Below, piece after piece: positions 7,801 through 22,800 of a stretch of 64,000 nucleotides of DNA (positions are counted from its first letter, which is position 1; each line of letters opens with the position of its first letter). Where the stretch lies: contig NZ_CP009285.1 of NCBI RefSeq assembly GCF_000758665.1, positions 7,006,001-7,070,000 of the forward strand, written 5' to 3'. Origin of the DNA: Paenibacillus borealis. GTDB taxonomy: Bacteria; Bacillota; Bacilli; Paenibacillales; Paenibacillaceae. The position numbers were made by a program, and so were the translations under genes. The notes under the pieces are model-generated. The model was not told the origin of the DNA and did no database searches. It saw only the letters and a list, made by a program, of their open reading frames with translations.

Positions 7801-9171
7801 TTATAGAGTAGAGGGGCAGTTGTTATGGAGTTGTAAAAAGATACGGATGCTTGTCCCTTGACCAAGGACAGAATGCAGCTCAACCCTGGCCTCATGCGCC
7901 TCGGCAATCTGCCGGCACAAGGAGAGGCCGAGGCCAGCATTGCCATAAGTCCGCGAACGTGCCGGGTCTGCGCGGTAGAACGGCTCGAACGCCCGCTTGC
8001 TCTGCTCTTCCGTCATGCCGCCTCCGCTGTCTTGCACTTCCAGCACCCCTTTCCCGTTCTGCTCAAAGGCAAGCAAGCGGATGATGCTGCCTGGCCGGGA
8101 GGCAGGAATGGCATTCTCAATCAGATTTACCAGAAAGGATGCCAGAAGATCCGCATCTCCCCACACGGCGGGAATGGAGCTGTCCATCTGCAGCAGTAAT
8201 CCGTGCTCTGCTACCTTCTGCTGCTCGGTCTGCGCTACCGCCCGGAACAGGGCTGCCACATCCACCTCTGCCTGCACCAGGGGCTGATGCCGCAGAACGG
8301 ACAAATCAAGCAGCTTGAAGGCCAGATTCTTAAGCCGGACAGTCTCACTTAAGATATAGTGGCCGGCCTTGATCTGATCCTCCTGGCCAATATTGGCCGA
8401 GGTAAGTAACTCAGCGAATCCCTGCATACTGGTCAGCGGTGTCCGCAGTTCATGAGCAAGATTATCGACCATCCGCTGTTTATCCTCGGCCATACCTGCG
8501 AGCTCGGTCATCCGCTGCTCCACCACAGCAGCCATCCGGTTGAAGTTGAAGGCCAGTTCCCCGAATTCATCCCTGCTGTTCAGCTCCACACGGTTAGAAT
8601 AGTTACCTTCGGCAATCGTTTTGGTCGTCTCGGACAGCAGCTTGAGCGGCTTAGTCAGGTGCCGGATCAGAAGATAGAGCAGCAGCACCAGCAAGGGGCC
8701 GACAATCCAGTTAATCATCACGAAAAAGCGGTTAAGCTCCTGCTGCTGGGCATACAGCCCGCTGATGTCGCGCTTATAGGTCAGCTCCAGATGCTGATAA
8801 GGAGCAGGGAGCGGCATAGCCAACGTCATGATATGCTCTTCCTGCACAGTGCTCTTCACCGCCTGAATGGGATAGATAAGCTGCCCGTCCTCCCGCAACT
8901 CCAGTCCTATTCCCTGTTTACGGTAGTGTTCCCCGTATGACTTAGCCACACTGACCAGCAGTGCCGGGGTGAGGGTCAGGCCCCGTGTCCGGATCGAATC
9001 CAGATTCTCGTATATATTGTTGGTGATCAGCAGCTGTTCACTGGCCGCACGCTTGGTCTCGCTATCCATATTCAGCTGCCAGCTTTTTTTCATCACCATA
9101 ATCACACTTACATCAAGAGCAGCTATGAAGAGAACCAGGACGGCGAGAAGGATCTTATGCCAGAACCGCAT
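7801..9171 (-). CDS. Membrane sensor histidine kinase (HAMP, HisKA, HATPase)
   Basis: A 456-residue sensor kinase. TM1 covers about residues 6-27; a roughly 120-residue extracytoplasmic domain is followed by TM2 (about 150-170), HAMP with HLTKPLKLLSETTKTIAEGNY, HisKA with the phospho-His in DNLAHELRTPLTSMQGF, and an ATPase domain with NLIENAI, DSGGGM and NAGLGLSLCRQI. All motifs are intact. It follows the response regulator at 9174-9833 by two bases, so translation is coupled. The pair is closer to BaeS/CpxA-type envelope-stress systems than to the kinase at 2.8 kb, but the signal is unknown. Confidence 0.9.
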   Translation of the reverse strand: MRFWHKILLAVLVLFIAALDVSVIMVMKKSWQLNMDSETKRAASEQLLITNNIYENLDSIRTRGLTLTPALLVSVAKSYGEHYRKQGIGLELREDGQLIYPIQAVKSTVQEEHIMTLAMPLPAPYQHLELTYKRDISGLYAQQQELNRFFVMINWIVGPLLVLLLYLLIRHLTKPLKLLSETTKTIAEGNYSNRVELNSRDEFGELAFNFNRMAAVVEQRMTELAGMAEDKQRMVDNLAHELRTPLTSMQGFAELLTSANIGQEDQIKAGHYILSETVRLKNLAFKLLDLSVLRHQPLVQAEVDVAALFRAVAQTEQQKVAEHGLLLQMDSSIPAVWGDADLLASFLVNLIENAIPASRPGSIIRLLAFEQNGKGVLEVQDSGGGMTEEQSKRAFEPFYRADPARSRTYGNAGLGLSLCRQIAEAHEARVELHSVLGQGTSIRIFLQLHNNCPSTL

Positions 9172-9173
9172 GG

Positions 9174-9833
9174 CTAGACCTGAACTTCCAGGCGGTAGCC
9201 CAGCTTGAATACAGTTTTGATCCGTTCTTCCCAGCCGAGCTTTTTGCGCAGCTGACGGATATGAACATCCACGGTGCGGGTGTCTCCGGCAAAATCATAA
9301 CCCCAGGCGAGCTCCAGCAATTTCTCTCTCGAGAGGGCTATATTCCGGTTGCGGATCAGCACTTCGAGCAGTTCAAATTCTCTGGCCGTCAAATCCACCG
9401 GCAGCTGGCCTACCCGGACCTGACGTTCCGGGAAGCGGACCTCTACTGCATCACAAATAAAAGCAGAGGCCGTTTGTTCATTCCTGCGCAGCACGACGTT
9501 GATGCGGGCCAGCAGCTCCAGGATTTCAAAGGGTTTGATAATATAATCTTCGGCGCCCAGCTCGAATCCTCTCATGCGGTCAGAGAGTGCATTTTTGGCC
9601 GTAATCAGAATAACCGGAATCTGCAAAGGAGCAATCTGCTGCATCACTTCAAACCCGTCCAGACCGGGAAGCATCACATCGAGCAGGATAAGATCCGTCC
9701 GCTCCTGTTCCAGAATCCCCGCAACCTCTGAACCGGTATACACTTTGGAATACGTGTGTCCAACCAGCTTAAGGTTCATCGTAATCAAATCGCTGATCGG
9801 CTGTTCATCTTCAACTACTAGTATATGAGCCAT
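9174..9833 (-). CDS. OmpR/PhoB-family response regulator
   Basis: A 219-residue response regulator. The receiver shows EDE at 8-10, the phospho-acceptor Asp52 in LLDVMLPG, and the conserved Lys in YIIKPFE. The winged-helix half has LTAREFELLEVLI, AWGYDFAGDTRTVDVHIRQL and the terminal KLGYRLEV. AGGAGG lies about 11 bases before ATG 9833. It is the first gene of a minus-strand operon continuing into the kinase and the anchored protein. Nearby DNA between 9834 and 9970 should hold the promoter; a TATGAT-like -10 is present around 9893-9898 but a good -35 is not obvious. Confidence 0.92.
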   Translation of the reverse strand: MAHILVVEDEQPISDLITMNLKLVGHTYSKVYTGSEVAGILEQERTDLILLDVMLPGLDGFEVMQQIAPLQIPVILITAKNALSDRMRGFELGAEDYIIKPFEILELLARINVVLRRNEQTASAFICDAVEVRFPERQVRVGQLPVDLTAREFELLEVLIRNRNIALSREKLLELAWGYDFAGDTRTVDVHIRQLRKKLGWEERIKTVFKLGYRLEVQV

Positions 9834-9974
9834 CTGCTGAATATCCTCCTGATTCCTGTAATAGCAAAATGTTCCGCTAACTAATTACCCCTTATCATAG
9901 CAGATTTAAGAGCCTGCATGACATTTCACGGTATACTATGGATTCTAATGTTATAAAAATGGCGCCAAACGCAA

Positions 9975-10009
9975 CAAAAAAGCCACTGTCGATTACTCAA
10001 CAATGGCTT
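9975..10009 (-). terminator. Rho-independent terminator of the rRNA operon
   Basis: On the minus strand AGCCATTGTT and ACAGTGGCT form a stem of about 9 bp with one weak pair, followed directly by TTTTTTG. It lies six bases after the 5S rRNA 3' end. Confidence 0.8.
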
Positions 10010-10014
10010 CATGT

Positions 10015-10131
10015 GCTTGGCGGCGTCCTACTCTCCCAGGACCCTTCGGTCCAAGTACCATCGGCGCTGGAGGGCTTAACGGTCGTGTTCGGGATGGGTA
10101 CGCGTGGAACCCCTCCGCTATCGCCACCAAA
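10015..10131 (-). rRNA. rrf: 5S ribosomal RNA
   Basis: The minus-strand sequence begins TTTGGTGGCGATAGCGGAG and contains CCGAACACGACCGTTAAG and CGCCGATGGTACTTGG, the conserved loops of Bacillales 5S rRNA, ending in AGTAGGACGCCGCCAAGC. Length about 117 nt. Ends are estimated from the closing stem. It lies about 138 bases downstream of the 23S gene with no tRNA between them. Confidence 0.95.
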
Positions 10132-10269
10132 CATGATTTTTCGAAGCTTCCGCTTCTCGAAATCGCTGCAAGAAAAGATCAGTCCCCAGAAAGGACATGC
10201 AGCTTAAGGTGTACCAGGCTTGATCGCCTGAAAACTGAATCCGAAACGAATCTGCGTGTTAGAATTGTT

Positions 10270-15072
<4,803 letters not shown>

Positions 15073-15234
15073 TATTTAGAAAGAGCGATTGCTCATTTTG
15101 AAACATCTGACGAGAATTGTTATATTCTCTAATTTGGATCTCACCGAGGTGATTTCCGATACTCACTCGTTGTTCAGTTTTCAAAGATCAAGCTCGTTGT
15201 CAGCGCCGCTTACCGCGTCACCAGCAACTCTTAT

Positions 15235-15263
15235 AATATATCACATCCAACCGATCAATGCAA
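15235..15263 (-). promoter_or_regulatory. rRNA operon promoter, proximal
   Basis: On the minus strand: -35 TTGCAT (15263-15258), 17-base spacer, -10 TATATT (15240-15235). It lies about 165 bases before the 16S 5' end and before the TTGATCTTTGAAAACTG leader motif (15175-15195). Confidence 0.75.
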
Positions 15264-15320
15264 GCTATTTTTTCAACTTCTTTTTCGAGCTCGGCGTTGA
15301 TGTTTCGCGGCCAGAAATAG

Positions 15321-15349
15321 AATATATCATGTATGGATATTCATTGCAA
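15321..15349 (-). promoter_or_regulatory. rRNA operon promoter, distal
   Basis: On the minus strand: -35 TTGCAA (15349-15344), 17-base spacer, -10 TATATT (15326-15321). It has the same layout as the proximal promoter 86 bases downstream, including the GC before the -35 box, giving a tandem P1-P2 arrangement like that of other Bacillales rRNA operons. Confidence 0.75.
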
Positions 15350-15435
15350 GCATTATTTTGAAACTAGCATATCAGGTTTCTTCTTACGACTGCTTCTTTG
15401 CTTCAATATAATCTCTGTATTGTAACGGGACTCTT

Positions 15436-16317
15436 CTATAAACTCAACTTCTGCTGGAGCAGTATCACTAGATCTTCAGCTGTATCCCAGACGAGAGGAC
15501 GGATTTCTTGCAGGTGTACCCAAAGTTTATCAGCATCCTCGCTCTTAACAGTCCAAACCACCGGGATGTTCAAACCAAGCGCATATCCCGCTGCAAAATA
15601 CACCGCAGGGGACTGACCGGTTACATCGGCGATAATCAGCTTGCTGTCCGCTATAGGCGTCAAAGAATATTCTTCGCTTGCCTGTGCAAGCACGCGGGGT
15701 AGATAACCATACTGCTCGATCTTAGGCAGCAGCTTCTCCAGCCACTCCGTCCGTAATTCCTCCTCATTCGGCAGCAGAACGACGCATTGCTTTATTTTTT
15801 TACCTCCGGTTATTGCAGCGGCTTCTCCCCACCCCTGCGCGGTAAGCTTAAAGGTCATACCCTCCCTTATCAGCAACTCCTCACTTCTTAGCTTTTCGAT
15901 GAGATAGACCAGTTCTTGCAGATTGGGAGAGTAGGTCAGGTTATAGCTGCTGGAAAGGGGTTGAATGACAACCGGCTCCCCCGGACCCTCGGAATGTCTA
16001 TACAGATATTGCAGCAATCGGTTTCCTTTATCTTCAAGGGTCACAGGAATGGCCGGAGAATTCACAATAGAATCCAAATCGCCGGCACTTAGAGTGACCC
16101 TCTCACCACAATCTGTCTTCTCCCGGATATAAGCTGATACCAAATAGAGCATTTCACGTTTCTGTTGTTGTGAGAACGAAAGTATGGTTTCATAACTGTC
16201 CCTCAGCAGGTTATAGAACCCCCCGGGTGAACAGGAGCAGTCTGCATAGCGATCGTAATCGCCTTCAGCTGTAATCGGGACAATCTGATCGCAGAACAAG
16301 CAGTGTTTTTTAAGCAT
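15436..16317 (-). CDS. Uncharacterised protein with Cys-rich N-terminus and nucleoside deoxyribosyltransferase/TIR-like C-terminus
   Basis: A 293-residue protein without a name I can give. The first 30 residues contain Cys6, Cys9, Cys27 and Cys29 (CLFC and CSC), a possible metal knuckle. The middle (about residues 90-170) looks like a winged-helix or helical spacer ending in FKLTAQGWGEA. The C-terminal 120 residues carry SKLIIADVTGQ followed by PAVYFAAGYALGLNIPVVW, closely resembling the nucleotide-binding core of nucleoside 2-deoxyribosyltransferase-like and TIR-like folds. AAGAGGTGG precedes ATG 16317. It points toward the rRNA operon and ends 87 bases upstream of the distal rRNA promoter. 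Relatives with this fold often sense or cleave nucleotides; a role here is speculative. Confidence 0.75.
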   Translation of the reverse strand: MLKKHCLFCDQIVPITAEGDYDRYADCSCSPGGFYNLLRDSYETILSFSQQQKREMLYLVSAYIREKTDCGERVTLSAGDLDSIVNSPAIPVTLEDKGNRLLQYLYRHSEGPGEPVVIQPLSSSYNLTYSPNLQELVYLIEKLRSEELLIREGMTFKLTAQGWGEAAAITGGKKIKQCVVLLPNEEELRTEWLEKLLPKIEQYGYLPRVLAQASEEYSLTPIADSKLIIADVTGQSPAVYFAAGYALGLNIPVVWTVKSEDADKLWVHLQEIRPLVWDTAEDLVILLQQKLSL

Positions 16318-16374
16318 GACAATTTACCACCTCTTATGAATAGCTATCTCCCTACCTTACCAAGAATGTTATGA

Positions 16375-16720
16375 AAAGTAGACAAGCAGATGTTTCCTTA
16401 AATGGAATAGTCCCTTCCGCCCAGGCCCTGAAGTAGAACATCTCAGTTCCACCAAAAACGTACGGATGTCGATCGTAGAGTTTCCTCCCGGTGCCATGAT
16501 CGGGGATGCCCCCCATGCGCATGAAGGACAGGAAGTACATGTGGTCATTAGAGGAAGAATATACGCAGAACAAGGGGATGACGGAGCCGAATTTGCTGAA
16601 GGCGATTCTTTTAGCTGGAATGCCTGCACGCCCCATTTAGTCAAAAATATTGGTGAGGATACAGCTATCGTGCTGATCTCCATCTATACGGAGAGCGAGA
16701 ACGGGCAGGAGCTTATATGA
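16375..16720 (+). pseudogene. 5'-truncated copy of the XRE-cupin regulator (cupin half only)
   Basis: The 84 codons from ATG 16466 to TGA 16720 match the C-terminal cupin of the intact regulator at 59800-60351 almost residue for residue (EFPPGAMIGDAPHAHEGQEV against EFPPGAIIGDAPHAHEGQEV). Homology continues in frame upstream of the ATG (VEHLSSTKNVR and weaker resemblance to about 16375), but the N-terminal helix-turn-helix is absent. There is no convincing ribosome binding site before ATG 16466. The metal-binding cupin residues (HAHEGQEVH) are intact and the frame is open, so a short cupin protein remains possible. The most economical reading is a decaying paralogue that lost its DNA-binding domain. 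Confidence 0.75.
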
Positions 16721-16723
16721 GTT

Positions 16724-16767
16724 AAAAGCCCGCACCCGGGCCAGTTAGGCTACGGGTGCGGGCTTTT
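16724..16767. terminator. Bidirectional rho-independent terminator
   Basis: AAAAGCCCGCACCC (16724-16737) and GGGTGCGGGCTTTT (16754-16767) form a perfect 14-bp stem with A/T tracts on both sides. It serves the truncated cupin gene on the plus strand and the giant gene ending at 16815 on the minus strand. A similar hairpin follows the intact XRE-cupin gene at 60355-60394. Confidence 0.9.
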
Positions 16768-16814
16768 GCCAATCAATAAGATGTAAATCAAGGCCGCTTA
16801 ACTTAACTATATTA

Positions 16815-19800
16815 CTACTGTAAGAAAATCTTATACAGAACCTGAGCAGCTTCTGCTCTGGTTGTTGTCCCGTCAGGGCTCAGGCTTACATTCCCCCGTC
16901 CGTTGACGAAGCCCATCTTAACCATTGCAGACATATCGTCCGCTGCGTATTTTGCTACCTTCGAGGCATCCGTAAATTTCTTGAGATCCTCAGCTGTACC
17001 ATTCTGCAGGACTCTGCCTGCTGCCCGCAAGGCACGCATGGTCAGCACAGCCATATCCTGTCTTGTAATTTCCGTATCCGGCTGGAAGCTGCCGTCCGAG
17101 CCCAGTGCGATTCCAAGCGCTTTGGCGATTCCAATTTCATTATAATACGGGCTGGTATTCTGGATATCACTGAAGCTGGTGTTGAAGTCCGCAGTAAGCT
17201 CCAGCGTTCTTACCAGCCAGGCCAGGTACACACTTCTTGTAATCTTGTTGCCGGGATTGAAGGTCGCCTCAGATGTTCCTTCAATGAAGCCTTTGGACGC
17301 CATCGTTTCAACCGCTGCTGCATACCATGAATCCTTGATTACATCATTGAAGCTCTTCTTGGTATACACAATTGCATATTTACCGGCATTTGCCGCTGTA
17401 AATACCATGGCTTGCCCGGCAGCATCGTAATCAGCATTGTGAATCTGAACAAGCCTTCCGTTTGCATCAATATACGATACAGCTAAATATTTGGAGTTTG
17501 CCAATTCTTCAGCACCAGAAGCATATAGCAGTCTGATCTCTGCCGGTGCATTCAGGTTATTGGCTGGTACTGCCACCCCATCCAATTTGAAAGCCCATTC
17601 AATAACAGGTCTGCTGCCGATCATGGCTTTTGCCGCTGGATCAAGCTTGGAAGTATCCGCCCGGCTAAGTGTCAGTTCCACACTCTTGGCACCCGCCCCT
17701 ACGCTCTTTAGCATATTAGAAGGCACTATAATTGTACCGATTTCCGTAACAACTTCTATCCTGATATTGCCTGTATCCGAGGCTAGTGCAGCTGCGGGAA
17801 GCTCAACCACATAGGCACTTGCTCCCTCCGCTTCCGGTATTTCCACTCTAACCGTCTTCACATTGCTGCTGTCTGCTTGCGCATGCTCCAGCGCCTGATT
17901 AATATCAGCCTGCCGGATTGTTGCCGCTTTGGCTATACCGGTTGCCGGATCCGCCTTTGGTGCCTCAACCTTAATCAAATGTCCTTCGACTTTGATGGTT
18001 ACAGGAGTCGGCGAAGGTGTCGTGACCGGTGCTGCTGCATCCGCTGGTGCAGATGTAGGCGAAGGTGCTGGCGTTGGATCCGGCGTTGCAGTCGGCCCAG
18101 GGTCTACAGCAGGATTGCTGATGACGACTGTAAGGGACGGACTCGCATAATGAGTTGCCGTTTCCTTAACTCTCACCTCGTAGGTTCCGCTGCCCAGACC
18201 TGTAACCTCTGCACCTGTGATGGAGATCCAGCTGCCAGCGTCTCCCCCCTCTTGCCGGTATTCCATCGCCGGATTCACACCGGTGATCTTGCCGTCCTTA
18301 GCGCCGGCTACACTGACATCCACACCTTTGACCTCTGTACCGGCCGGCGGATTCTGTTCCTGCTTGATTCCGTCAGGAACTACGATCAGGATCGCTGAGC
18401 TTGGATTGCTGGTATCCGTCCCGGCGTACCGGAGCTCATAACTCCCGGCTTCCAGACCTTCAATGCTGGTTCCGCTGACCGGGATGAATAGGTCGCCATC
18501 CACCCTACGGTATTCCATATCGACAGTTACATTGTCAATCTTCCCGTCGTTTCCGCCTGCCGCTGCAGGCGGCGTAATCACCAGGCCATCTGCTGATGGC
18601 GCATCTCTGTCTTCCTTGGCTTCATTGCGGATGTCTACAATTACCGGCGGGCTTGCTTGCAGCCCTTCTGCCGCTGCGTACCGGATCTGATAGCTGCCCG
18701 GCTCCAAATCGCTGATAGCTGTACCAGTAACAGGCGTATAGCTCTCATCGCCAAGCTTCCGGTATTCCATAGTGTCATTTACACCCTCGATTATACCTTT
18801 TGTCCCGTTATCCGAATTGGCGTGCGTGATCGCCCACCCGCTTGAATCCGGTGCAGCCTGCTCCTGTATCTGTCCTTCCGGAATAATAACTTCCTTATCC
18901 AGGCTGGCACTCAGCGAACCAGTAGCTATATACCGGACATAATACCTGCCGGCGGTGAGGCCTGTAATCTCAGTTCCTGTGATTGCAGTATATTCTCCAG
19001 CGCCTTCCTTCTTATATTCCATTTCCGTGGTCACTCCGGTCAGCTTGCCGTCATCCCCATGCAGAACGGAAGGTGCAACTCCGGCAGGAGTTACCGGTGC
19101 CGGGCGGTCCGGATTGGATGCGGCCTGGATAACTTCCCATTCCCACAGGCCAACGCCGTTATCGCCTGCCGCTGATTGCTTGGTCATGGTAACCCGCAGC
19201 GCCTTAACCTCAAGCACAGAATTAAACGTGTAACGGTTCGAGGATTCTGCCGGAGTATGGTCAACCACCTTGATGCCATCGGTTATCGTACCAGCTGTCA
19301 CCCATTCATTGGTGACACTATCAAGCGGGATATACGAATACACAACCTTAGTAGGCGGCATGATCCCGCCGGCATCAGACCACAGCACCAGGTTCGAGCT
19401 TTGGATGGCAGCACCCTGCGGCCATTCATATTGCACCCATTCCTCTGCGCCTTCGTGGCCCCATGTTCCCCAGTGCGGGATGCTGCCGCTATCTTTCTTC
19501 CCGTCATTCACCGCAGCCAGACTCTCCCAAGGTGAGGTGTAACTGGAAGAAGGATTCGCCAAGAACGCCATATTGCCATCACGCGGACTGAGCAGACGCA
19601 GATCGGCCAGAAGCTTCTCAAGTGCCTGGAAAATTTCCCCGTCTGTGGCATTCATATTCTTAATCACAGCGGAAGCTTCCGCCTTCGCCTCATCAACCGG
19701 CGCAAGACCCGGATCTATAAAGTTTGACGCATTTAATGTATTTACATAGTTATATACCTTAACCAGCTCTGACTTATCTGCCGCCCCTGTGTATCCGTAT

Positions 19801-22800
19801 ACCTTCCATTCCAGAATACCGGAGCCATTAACAGAAGGCTTCATGTCGATGCGGGCCCCTGTAATAAAGCCAGGCTCAAAGGTAGTTGTATTGTATTTAT
19901 TAAGCTCATTGCCAAGTCCCTTCAAAGCCCTTGGGGTATACCATTTCCCGTTCTCATCGCGAAGCATTAACTGCATATCCTTCGGACGGAAGTTTCCGCC
20001 GCCGTCCTGGAACACATAGACATCCATGGAAAAGGCCAGGAATGGCTGATCCCATTCATACGTCACCCATGCCGGATCTCCTTCTCTTCCCCAGTTATGC
20101 CATGCGCTGTTCGCGGCACCGCGGTTCGGTGAGAAATCTGCCGAGCTCTTAGGATCAATGCCGTTATTCATCGCTTCCGGATACCCGTCGCCGCCGGAGA
20201 AGCTGGCAGAGGCTTTGGCTGTCGGCGCCGCATTCTGCAGCCCTGTATTCACGACATATACGGTGGCCCGTACCTCCAGCTCACTGCCCTGGACTGTACC
20301 CTTGGCTTCGAACTGGCCTGTACCCGCATAGCTGCCCGGATCAATTGCCTCCCAGGCAATTTCCCTCTCGCTATATCCGTCCCCAGACAGAATATTCACC
20401 TGGCCGGGAAGTACCGGGACGGTATCCTTCCTGGTCACTACACTGAGTGCCCGGTAGGCATCAACGGTATCTTCCTTAATCTCAATCGTTACATCCTTGC
20501 TGGCTGTCTTATCTCCGTCTGCTGCGGTGAAGGTAAACACATAAGTACCTGCCTTGCTTACACGGGCATAAGCCACTGCTTTGTCGCCGCCTACAAAGGA
20601 AATATCCGCTGCGCCATCCGGCTGTTGCTTGACAGCCCATGTATACGTCAGCTGGGACTCACCTGCCCCACTGTGTACCGGATCTGGCGTTGCCGCGCCG
20701 GACAACACCACAATACTGTTATTGGCAACATCCTGGGCCGCAGTCACCTGGCCAATAGCCGGAGGTTGTTTCTCCGGCGGTGCAGCCAGCTCGAAGGTCA
20801 CTTGGCCGGAACCGTTCTTCTGCCCGTCACTCGCACTAAGCTTAACCGTATACGAGCCTTCTTTGGTACCGGTAGCCTGTGTAATGCTTGCCTTCGGATG
20901 ATTGAAGCTCAGCTTGCCGCCTTCCGGCGTGCTGACGGCTTCCCATGTGTAGGTCAGTGTTCCTTCCGGCGCGCCGTCATCGGTCACAATCCCATTCAGC
21001 ATAAATGGAATCAGCGCCTGCGGAGTTTGCGTCGCCAGCTCTGCAGTCATCTGCGGAGCTTGATTCTCGCCGCCGGCTGACTTTTCAATGGTCAATTCGG
21101 CACTCTCCGCGCTGCCCATCTGGAACACAGCAACGCCTTTATGGTTCTTCACATAGAACTGTCCGGCAGCTGCACCATTCAGCTTAAGGTTATAATAGCC
21201 ATTCTCCATTCCGGATCCGTCAAACGTAATCCGCGAAGCATGCTCCTTTGCGGTAGGATTCAGGAGCTGCAGAGTAAATCCCTTACCGTCTTTTTGAATT
21301 TGTGCACGTTCAATTTTATCGCTTTCCAGAGCCAGATAGATGTTCTCATCGATCAGATTGATCCGCTTACCGAAACCGTCCTTAGGCGTAATGTGGTAAC
21401 TGCCGCCATCGTCAGTGACCTGAGCGCCGTATCCGAACAGTCCGAATACCGGATCTGTCACAATATCGGAGCTGATGCTGAGCAAAGAGCCATAGAGGCC
21501 TTCCTCAGATTCACCGGAAAAATCATTCCAGCCGTTATGCATGACGCGCGAGCCGCCATCGTATACGTCCTTGGTGCCGGTGCCTCCTTTATACATCGAA
21601 TATCTCCAGGAAGTGCTGCCGACAGAATCCGCCGTGATTTGCCCCATGTTGACGGCATTGAAGTTCGAAAGCTTCGCGGCATAGTTGCGCTGCTGCGCAA
21701 TCGCGGTCTGCTCCGCGGACCTGCCGTCATCCTCATAGCGGAGCCAGTCATCCATAATGTATCCGGCTAATGACGCCGTATATTGGAAATTCCACCAGCC
21801 CTCGCCGCCGCGGAAGACCGGCACGGAGTAATGGAACCAGGTAGGCTGAATACCGCGCATGGCACGGGTTTTCCAGTCGGCCATTTCCATACTAGCCTCA
21901 GCTGCTTCTGCACGCCCGTCTGCAGGGTAGTAGGTGCGCAGCGCCTTGGCTGCAGCATAAGCCCCTTCCTCGCCGGTATTATCATATTCAAATTCCGACC
22001 CGTAAGGATAGTTGGCGTAAGTCATATTCCGCCCCTTATCGAGGGCGAACCTCTTCTGCAGATTGGCCGACTCGGCCGGCATTCCCTCTTCCTTCAGGGC
22101 TTCAATCATATCCGGAATCTGCTGCTCGCCATAGAAACCGATGGCTCCGGTGGAAACACGCTTATAATAGATGTTATAAGCCTTCTCCAGATAGAACTGC
22201 GGCGATTCCCGGTACTCGATCAGATTAGGATACGCCTTCTGAATCCGGTACATGTTGAAGAATCCGGTCGCTTCCATGATCTCGGAGAACGTTCGTGTAT
22301 AAGGCTTGTCTTTATCGGTGTACGCGCCGGAATCCTTCAGCCAGTTCGCAACGATATAACTGTCCTGCGTATTCTTCATGAACCGTTCCCACATGAAGTC
22401 GATCAGGTAAGTCTCAATGGAGCGGATTTCATCGGGATCCGGAGCAAGGTAGTTCTTCAGGGTCATGAAGTTGATGTTATCATGGCTCCAGTCATCTCCC
22501 CAGTGGCTTGTACTCAGGTCGATACCGCTTGTAAGATACCAGTCGAAGTAGTTACCGTAAGTCGCACTTTCCGGGTCCTTGTCCTGTGTTTGATCAGCCA
22601 TAAACTCGGAATGAGCTTCCGAAGTGGCATCCAGCTCGGCCAGAACATTGAATTCATACTGGGTGAATTTATCCACCCATTCATTACCGGCCTTCAGCTT
22701 ATATTCCACACGCACGCTGTTATTGCCGATGGAGCCAAACTGAAGTGAATAGATATGATGCTGTTCGCCATTCACAATCTTGGTCTCCACAAACTGAGAC

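Noticed and set aside
17877..22748. Long antisense frames (for example 21783-22748, 321 codons) within the giant surface-protein gene
   Set aside because: They are shadows of a high-complexity, intact coding sequence; none has a ribosome binding site or a recognisable domain.
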